In this document: positions 58,975 to 64,000 of the stretch, in pieces
Layout of the letters: every line of letters starts with the position of its first letter
Position numbering within the stretch: the stretch's first letter is position 1
Assembly (NCBI RefSeq): GCF_007991275.1
Contig: NZ_BJYA01000001.1
Location: 310,001-374,000, forward strand
Length of the DNA: 64,000 nucleotides
From: Alkalibacillus haloalkaliphilus
Lineage (GTDB): Bacteria; Bacillota; Bacilli; Bacillales; Alkalibacillaceae
Direction of reading: 5' to 3'
The notes under the pieces: model-generated
Seen by the model: the letters and a program-made list of their open reading frames with translations, nothing else
What the model was told of the DNA's origin: nothing
Database searches by the model: none
Position numbers and translations under genes: made by a program

Positions 58975-60210
58975 TTAATGTATATGATTAACCGAGTAGC
59001 CTTCTTCTTCTAAAATTGACACGATGTGAGGCTCAATTATTAAATGAGCAGCACCAACAATGACAAAATACGTCTTACCATCATTTGTTGTTAAATACTC
59101 ATCAATTTGTTCTGCCATATTATAGTTTCGATTATCATTTAACTCTTCCATATATGCCTCTTCTTCTTCTGTAACAGTAGCATCTTCATCAAACAAATAA
59201 CCAATCAAATCGTCTGCATCACCGGCTTTATACAATTCAAACATGGTCGTTATTTCTTCATCAAATTGATCTAGGCTAACTAAAGATTGTTCTAACATAG
59301 TCATTTGGTACTCTTCTGATGGGCTAGCGAGTACTTCAAACTGGGATTCAAATGTCTCTAAAGCTTCAACTTCTTTGCCATCAATCGCTGCTTGATTTAA
59401 AAAGTACTCATCAACACCGTGTAAATAGCCTAACTGTTGAAGACGCAAACTTTGAATTAATGAAGATAGTAACCACGGTTTATAGCTTTCAACCATTTCT
59501 ATACTCATACCTAAGTCACTTATTGTTTCGTCTAATTGTTCATACATTTCGTTAGAAACGTGGTCCTCAATTGTCTCCCCTTCTTCATACATTCCTAACT
59601 CTTGTTGTATTTGTTGCATTTCATACATATTTAAGTCATTTAAATCAATCTCAGGCACAACGACATCTGCCTCGTAATATGCAGTCTCAATTGATTCATG
59701 TAATGGGTAAAAGTCTCTTGTCCCTGCATGAATCGTACCTAGTAAATAAACCGTCGTCTCTTCATTCTCAACTTGCCATAAGAAGCCACCTGGACCATCA
59801 GGGTCACCCAATTGCTGTGATTCAATAACTACAGTTCCTTGTTCAGAGAGTTCATCTAACAACTCACTTTGTTCACGATCTTCTATTACAGGATTCGCCG
59901 CAATTGTAACTTCTTCCAAGGAATTAAGTTCTAACAAAACAGATACATCTTCAATATTATTGTTAGATACATCTAACACTTCAAGGTTATAGAGAGCTTC
60001 AATTCCAGATAAAGAGTCGATATTTTCACCCGACAAATCAAGGCTAGTAACTGTTTCAACCCCACTTTCTGTAAGCTCTTCATTGATCCTTAACTCATCT
60101 AAAACCGCATTCTCTAAGTTTTCATCATTAAAAGTAATCGTATCATCTGAACATGCCCCTAATAGCAATGCCAAAAGAATAAACAATATGTATACTTTGT
60201 TCGTTTTCAA
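58975..60210 (-). CDS. Lipoprotein with leucine-rich repeats fused to a TraB/GumN (Tiki-like) domain
   Basis: A protein of about 411 residues. The signal peptide ends in lipobox LGAC (Cys20). Residues 25-115 form two to three leucine-rich repeats (VTSLDLSGENIDSLSGIEAL, LEVLDVSNNNIEDVSVLLEL). The TraB/GumN domain follows, with VYLLGTIHAG, PEIDLNDLN and VIVGAAHLI carrying the conserved metal-site His and Glu. Such domains are related to the Tiki metalloproteases. The TTG at 60210 is chosen because GGGGGAG lies 6 bases before it; the ATG at 60216 is too close, and the frame from 60288 has no signal peptide at its start. It could cleave peptides at the cell surface. Confidence 0.86.
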   Translation of the reverse strand: MKTNKVYILFILLALLLGACSDDTITFNDENLENAVLDELRINEELTESGVETVTSLDLSGENIDSLSGIEALYNLEVLDVSNNNIEDVSVLLELNSLEEVTIAANPVIEDREQSELLDELSEQGTVVIESQQLGDPDGPGGFLWQVENEETTVYLLGTIHAGTRDFYPLHESIETAYYEADVVVPEIDLNDLNMYEMQQIQQELGMYEEGETIEDHVSNEMYEQLDETISDLGMSIEMVESYKPWLLSSLIQSLRLQQLGYLHGVDEYFLNQAAIDGKEVEALETFESQFEVLASPSEEYQMTMLEQSLVSLDQFDEEITTMFELYKAGDADDLIGYLFDEDATVTEEEEAYMEELNDNRNYNMAEQIDEYLTTNDGKTYFVIVGAAHLIIEPHIVSILEEEGYSVNHIH

Positions 60211-60275
60211 AATCATCTCCCCCTCTTCCTGATTATACATGTTTTTCCATAAAGTTGTCTCGTCTCGGGTAAAAA

Positions 60276-60304
60276 TTGACAAAATCAATAGTAAAGGTTA
60301 TAAT
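60276..60304 (+). promoter_or_regulatory. Consensus sigma-A promoter of cshA
   Basis: TTGACA (60276-60281), 17 bases, TATAAT (60299-60304). Both boxes match the consensus. The transcript would start near 60311, leaving a leader of about 215 bases. Confidence 0.9.
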
Positions 60305-60363
60305 AAACCGTCTATACATACAATAAGTACTATTGCCGATGTAAAGTTGTGTTGTGAAACATT

Positions 60364-60482
60364 GCAGAATAGAAACTAGGCACGAGTTTTCCAATTTCTG
60401 CCCATAAGAAGAAAAGTTACGTAGCTACTATAAATGTAGGATTCCACTTTTTTTCCGACATTTAGCATTAGCTACTTTTTTT
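60364..60482 (+). promoter_or_regulatory. Structured leader of cshA with terminator-like hairpin
   Basis: Two hairpins lie between promoter and gene. The first pairs GCAGAA with TTCTGC and inner GAAACT with AGTTTTC (60364-60401). The second pairs GTAGCTA...AATGT (60421-60437) with ACATTT...TAGCTAC (60458-60475), with a small internal loop, and is followed by seven T. The second looks like an intrinsic terminator, so control by attenuation or temperature is likely. Confidence 0.65.
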
Positions 60483-60525
60483 ATGTAAATAATATAGGTA
60501 AAGAGAATTTTTAGGAGGAACAAGT

Positions 60526-62001
60526 TTGAAAACATTTAACGAATTAAACATTGAAGCAAATGTATTAGATGCATTAGCTAAGATGGGATTTGAAACAACA
60601 ACACCAATTCAAGCACAAGCCATTCCAACAGCATTGGAAGGAAAAGACTTAATTGGGCAAGCACAAACGGGTACAGGAAAGACTACAGCTTTCGGAGTAC
60701 CGATGATCCAAAAGATCGACCCAGAAAACAAAGACGTACAAGGGATTGTTATTGCACCTACACGTGAATTAGCGATCCAAGTAGGCGAAGAGCTAAACCG
60801 TATTGGTCACAATAAAGGTGTTAAGACTGTACCAATTTACGGTGGACAGGATATCACTCGTCAAATCAAAGCTCTAAAACGTCGTCCACAACTAATTACA
60901 GCGACTCCAGGTCGTTTATTAGACCACATTAGAAGACGTACTATTAAGTTACAAAACATCGAAACAGTCGTTTTAGACGAAGCAGATGAAATGCTTAACA
61001 TGGGCTTCATCGAAGATATTGAGGCAATCTTAGCTGAAATGCCACAAAAGCACCAAACATTACTTTTCTCAGCGACAATGCCTAAGCGTATTCAGCTACT
61101 AGCAGAAAAGTTCATGAATCAGCCTGAAATTGTCCGCGTTAAATCAAAGCAGTTAACCGTTGACCACATTGATCAATATTACTATGACGTTAAAGAAAAT
61201 CAGAAGTTCGATGTTCTTTGTCGTTCATTAGATATTGAATCCCCTGATTTGGCGATTATTTTCGGTAGAACGAAAAAACGCGTTGATGAGGTAGTTGAAG
61301 GTTTACTGAAACGTGGTTATTCAGCCGAAGGTATTCACGGTGACATTCCACAAGTTAAACGTGAAAAAGTCATTAAGCGCTTTAAAGACCAAGCAACTGA
61401 CATTTTAGTTGCAACAGACGTTGCAGCTCGTGGCCTAGATATCTCAGGTGTCACCCACGTATATAACTTTGACTTACCACAAGACCCAGAAAGCTACGTT
61501 CACCGTATTGGACGTACTGGTCGTGCTGGTAAAAAAGGAAGTGCATATACATTTGTTACACCACGTGAGATGGATCACCTAAAAACAATTGAAAAATTAA
61601 CGAAACGCCAAATTGAAAAACAGTCTTTCCCAACATATAAAGATGTTATGGAAGGCTTACAAGAAGGTGCTATCGAAGAATTAAAACAAACGGTTTGGGC
61701 TCATGAAGGTGACAATTACCGTGAAGCAGCCAAACGTTTATTATCTGAAGAAGATGCTGTCGATGTTGTCGCTTCAGCGATTAAACTTCTTGCGAAAGAA
61801 CCAAGTCAAACGCCTGTAAACCTAACGTCCGTTGAACCTTTACGTGTAAAACGAGTTAAAGGTGGAGGACAACAAAACAACCGCGGTGGACGCGGTGGTA
61901 ATCAAAACCGTCGTGGTGGTGGCGGTGGCGGCCGTAGACGCCGTAATAACCAAAAACAAGATGGCGGAAACAGACGAAACAACCGTAATAAAAACCAATA
62001 A
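60526..62001 (+). CDS. cshA: DEAD-box ATP-dependent RNA helicase CshA
   Basis: RNA helicase that unwinds structured RNA, acting in ribosome assembly, RNA decay and cold growth. The protein has 491 residues. Visible are the Q motif ([11 protein letters not shown]), motif I AQTGTGKT, Ia [34 protein letters not shown] and [12 protein letters not shown]. The C-terminal tail is rich in Arg, Gly and Asn ([20 protein letters not shown]), which helps RNA binding. The start is TTG at 60526 after AGGAGG. A long structured leader precedes it. Confidence 0.95.
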   Translation: MKTFNELNIEANVLDALAKMGFETTTPIQAQAIPTALEGKDLIGQAQTGTGKTTAFGVPMIQKIDPENKDVQGIVIAPTRELAIQVGEELNRIGHNKGVKTVPIYGGQDITRQIKALKRRPQLITATPGRLLDHIRRRTIKLQNIETVVLDEADEMLNMGFIEDIEAILAEMPQKHQTLLFSATMPKRIQLLAEKFMNQPEIVRVKSKQLTVDHIDQYYYDVKENQKFDVLCRSLDIESPDLAIIFGRTKKRVDEVVEGLLKRGYSAEGIHGDIPQVKREKVIKRFKDQATDILVATDVAARGLDISGVTHVYNFDLPQDPESYVHRIGRTGRAGKKGSAYTFVTPREMDHLKTIEKLTKRQIEKQSFPTYKDVMEGLQEGAIEELKQTVWAHEGDNYREAAKRLLSEEDAVDVVASAIKLLAKEPSQTPVNLTSVEPLRVKRVKGGGQQNNRGGRGGNQNRRGGGGGGRRRRNNQKQDGGNRRNNRNKNQ

Positions 62002-62010
62002 TATAGAAGA

Positions 62011-62049
62011 AGCTCGGCTTAGATTATTTATCTAAACCGAGCTTTTTTA
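62011..62049 (+). terminator. Terminator of cshA
   Basis: AGCTCGGCTTAGAT pairs with ATCTAAACCGAGCT (one mismatch), followed by TTTTTTAT. Confidence 0.92.
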
Positions 62050-62062
62050 TATTTATAACTTA

Positions 62063-62797
62063 TTATCTCTTTAACACTGATGTCACTTCGTATTGATCTG
62101 TTCTTAAAACAATTCTTGAACATTCTAATGGTAAATCATTGGGACCAAATGTTTGTTGGTCTAAATACAATACGGGGTCACCTTCATTTAAATTTAACAA
62201 CCTCGCCTCTTCTTCATTCAATGCTTTGGCCGCAAAGCTTCGGACACCATAGGTTAGTTCAACATCCGCACATTCTTCTATTACTTTAAACAGACCTTTT
62301 TCATTTATATTAGCTTGGTCGACACCTGGACACCTGTCCATCGATACCCAATTCTCGATAATAATTGCAGGTTCATCGTCAATCTTCCTAACACGTTTCA
62401 CGTAATATACTAAGTCATACAAGCCGACTTCTAATTTATTTTGCACCCATTCACTCGGCTGCATCACTTTATATGACACAACATCTGTATCAAAGTAATA
62501 CCCTTTGATTTCCATTGCCTCTGCAAACGAGACGAGCTCTTGAGCAAAGGGGTATGAAATTTTCTGCCTTCTAACAAACGTCCCTTTACCTTGAATTTGC
62601 TCAAGTAAGCCTTGTTTCAGAAGCTTAGAAATCGCCTTTCTTACTGTTCCTCGGCTTACATTTAACTGATGAGCTAACTCCTCTTCAGCTGGTAGCTTAT
62701 AACCTTCTCTCCACTTTCCTAAGTTAATATGTTCAGTCATCCACTTGGCAATTTGCTGATACAATGGTTTACCATCATTCTGTTTGACAAACTTCAC
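62063..62797 (-). CDS. GntR-family regulator with UTRA ligand domain
   Basis: Transcription factor of 244 residues in the HutC/FarR group. The winged helix is at 8-75 (PLYQQIAKWMTEHINLGKW, LAHQLNVSRGTVRKAISKLL, QIQGKGTFVRR) and the UTRA small-molecule domain follows from about 95 (YDLVYYVKRVRKIDDEPAI, LNEEEARLLNLNEGDPVLYL). The GTG at 62797 follows GAGAGGG; the longer frame to 62863 would cross the terminator of the upstream gene. Ligand and targets are unknown; it may control the neighbouring reductase gene. Confidence 0.9.
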   Translation of the reverse strand: MKFVKQNDGKPLYQQIAKWMTEHINLGKWREGYKLPAEEELAHQLNVSRGTVRKAISKLLKQGLLEQIQGKGTFVRRQKISYPFAQELVSFAEAMEIKGYYFDTDVVSYKVMQPSEWVQNKLEVGLYDLVYYVKRVRKIDDEPAIIIENWVSMDRCPGVDQANINEKGLFKVIEECADVELTYGVRSFAAKALNEEEARLLNLNEGDPVLYLDQQTFGPNDLPLECSRIVLRTDQYEVTSVLKR

Positions 62798-62846
62798 ATT
62801 AAATCCCTCTCTGCCCTTTATTACAGTAAAATATTCAGCCTTGAAA

Positions 62847-62871
62847 AAAGACAGGCTATTCACCTGTCTTT
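62847..62871 (-). terminator. Terminator overlapping the stop of the reductase gene
   Basis: AAAGACAGG pairs with CCTGTCTTT across a 7-base loop, followed on the minus strand by TTTTTTC. It includes two bases of the reductase stop codon. Confidence 0.85.
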
Positions 62872-63913
62872 ACGACTTTATAAAGCCTTGTACTATTCTT
62901 AAGAGCACTTGCTCATCCATATTTAGATCTTCTTGATTCGTTTCATTTAACAACTTCTTCGTATTATCACGGTTAAACGTAATAGACCGATTTAAATACT
63001 GTTTAAACACTTCTAGAGGTTGATTTAACTTCTTCTCTTCCTCAGTCAACAAGCGCTCATCTTCATAAGACACAATTTCAACTTGGTGAAAATCTAGCCC
63101 ATCCTTGATCGCTTTGAAAATCTGGCCATTCGTCGGCGGATTAGGATTCGTAGCATGATAAATAGTACTTGCTTCTCCTGCTGTTAAACTCAACGCTAAA
63201 ACGTCAATAATGAAATTAACAGGAACTAAGTTTGATACCGTATCACGCTCAATAAGTAAGCGGTAAACTTGATCATTTTCTTTACGTTCAGCACGCTTCT
63301 TCAAAAGTTGTACAGTACGTAAAATGCCATACAAACCAAATGTTGTGTCCGCTTCACCTGTAGCCGAATCTCCAATGATAATTGCTGGTCTAACAATAAT
63401 AACATCTAGATCATCTTCGTAAGACATAACTAAATGCTCTGCATGACACTTACTTTCTTCATAAGCATTAACAAAATCATTGTCTGTCGAGTGGAGTTTT
63501 TCATATCCTTCAGTTGACTCTCCTAATGTATAAGCAGTACTAACGTGAATAAATTTCTTCACCTGTAATTGCTTAGCTACTTCAAGAACACGCTCTGTTC
63601 CTTTTAAGTTAATATCAAATACTAAGTCGCGTTCTGACTCATCAAAGGATAAATAAGCCGCCGTGTGATATACAGCATCAATTTTTCCTTGTAGTTGTTT
63701 AGTTGTATCAGGTGAAATGCCTAACCCTTGATCTAACAAGTCTCCTTCAACTACGTTAATTTGATCGTGTTGAGTGTTTGGAACTTGATTGTATACGCCT
63801 TCTAACTTCCGTTTATTTCTTACTAATAAATAGACGTTGTGGCCTTCATTAACTAACCGTTGAACTAAGTTAGTCCCTAGAAACCCTGTTGCACCAGTAA
63901 TAAATATATTCAT
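62870..63913 (-). CDS. Extended SDR, NAD(P)-dependent epimerase/thioester-reductase-like
   Basis: Rossmann-fold enzyme of 347 residues. The N-terminal loop is ITGATGFLGTNLVQRL, followed by VEGDLLD, HTAAYLSFDESE, the active-site block HVSTAYTLGES with the YxxxK-like YEESK segment, and a C-terminal helical part of about 130 residues. The layout resembles the reductase domains of fatty acyl-CoA or thioester reductases, and also dihydroflavonol-reductase-like SDRs. The substrate is not evident. The ATG follows TTGAGG. Confidence 0.88.
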   Translation of the reverse strand: MNIFITGATGFLGTNLVQRLVNEGHNVYLLVRNKRKLEGVYNQVPNTQHDQINVVEGDLLDQGLGISPDTTKQLQGKIDAVYHTAAYLSFDESERDLVFDINLKGTERVLEVAKQLQVKKFIHVSTAYTLGESTEGYEKLHSTDNDFVNAYEESKCHAEHLVMSYEDDLDVIIVRPAIIIGDSATGEADTTFGLYGILRTVQLLKKRAERKENDQVYRLLIERDTVSNLVPVNFIIDVLALSLTAGEASTIYHATNPNPPTNGQIFKAIKDGLDFHQVEIVSYEDERLLTEEEKKLNQPLEVFKQYLNRSITFNRDNTKKLLNETNQEDLNMDEQVLLRIVQGFIKS

Positions 63914-64000
63914 AAAAAAGCCTCAAACCCTTTCTAATATTCGAACCCGTAACAAAATAATAAAACTTCTTCTTATTATTTCTTCTAACACTAGTTTATA

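Overview
The window is a chromosomal segment of a low-GC, spore-forming Firmicute of the Bacillaceae. The support is: H-type small acid-soluble spore proteins, strong AGGAGG-type ribosome binding sites with many TTG/GTG starts, a SAM-I (S-box) riboswitch, sigma-A promoters of Bacillus type, and Bacillus-like gene sets (metNIQ, cshA, GbsR, GntR/ABC, DUF421). Many secreted or lipid-anchored proteins are very acidic, which fits a halotolerant or alkaliphilic member, but that is inference. I see no rRNA, tRNA, insertion sequence, prophage or CRISPR. The segment looks like ordinary core-plus-metabolic chromosome.

Layout. 1-4.1 kb: a minus-strand peptide/nickel-family ABC importer (binding protein, two permeases, truncated ATPase), divergent from psuK-psuG (pseudouridine breakdown), whose promoter carries a perfect palindrome. 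6.5-10.7 kb: an acidic lipoprotein, a DUF3231 protein, and a two-gene unit of a D-threonine-aldolase-like PLP enzyme and a CocE-type hydrolase. 10.8-14.6 kb: an unknown membrane protein, CcdA, a thioredoxin-like CPPC protein, and a two-component system. 14.6-19.4 kb: a second two-component system with an MMPL/RND exporter and a CopD-like membrane protein; the exporter and regulator promoters share one direct-repeat operator. 19.4-21 kb: two phased 21-bp repeat arrays, then a YeeE/YedE thiosulfate-type transporter. 21-27 kb: small enzymes (MBL hydrolase, GNATs, methyltransferase, rhodanese lipoprotein, SGNH hydrolase, FrnE-like DsbA protein), a His/Met-repeat protein and a small acidic membrane protein. 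27.3-30.1 kb: metNIQ under an S-box riboswitch.

30.1-33.4 kb: aldehyde dehydrogenase with DUF779 partner and a Bcr/CflA exporter. 33.5-37.8 kb: a GntR-controlled ABC unit followed by a second ABC exporter pair (YhaQP/NatAB type). 37.9-43.2 kb: DUF421 protein, papain-like amidase, DUF4870 protein, vanadium haloperoxidase, 3-hydroxybutyrate-type dehydrogenase, metallophosphoesterase. 43.4-48.9 kb: GbsR regulator, two SspH-type spore proteins, a 20-bp repeat array, a coiled-coil protein, RlmN, a sensor-only membrane protein and a TraB protein. 49.1-57.5 kb: an alpha-glucoside utilisation cluster (two GH13 glucosidases, ROK glucokinase, binding protein, two permeases, LacI regulator, no ATPase). 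57.6-64 kb: Pgi, an LRR-TraB/GumN lipoprotein, the DEAD-box helicase CshA with a structured leader, a GntR/UTRA regulator and a Rossmann-fold reductase.

How the parts fit. The glucosidase cluster imports alpha-glucosides, splits them, and phosphorylates glucose; Pgi next door feeds glycolysis. The most striking non-gene signals are the phased intergenic arrays (19471-19690 and 44450-44560), the shared direct-repeat operator of the second two-component system, the palindrome at psuK, the structured leader of cshA, and hairpins that bury the translation starts of two or three genes.
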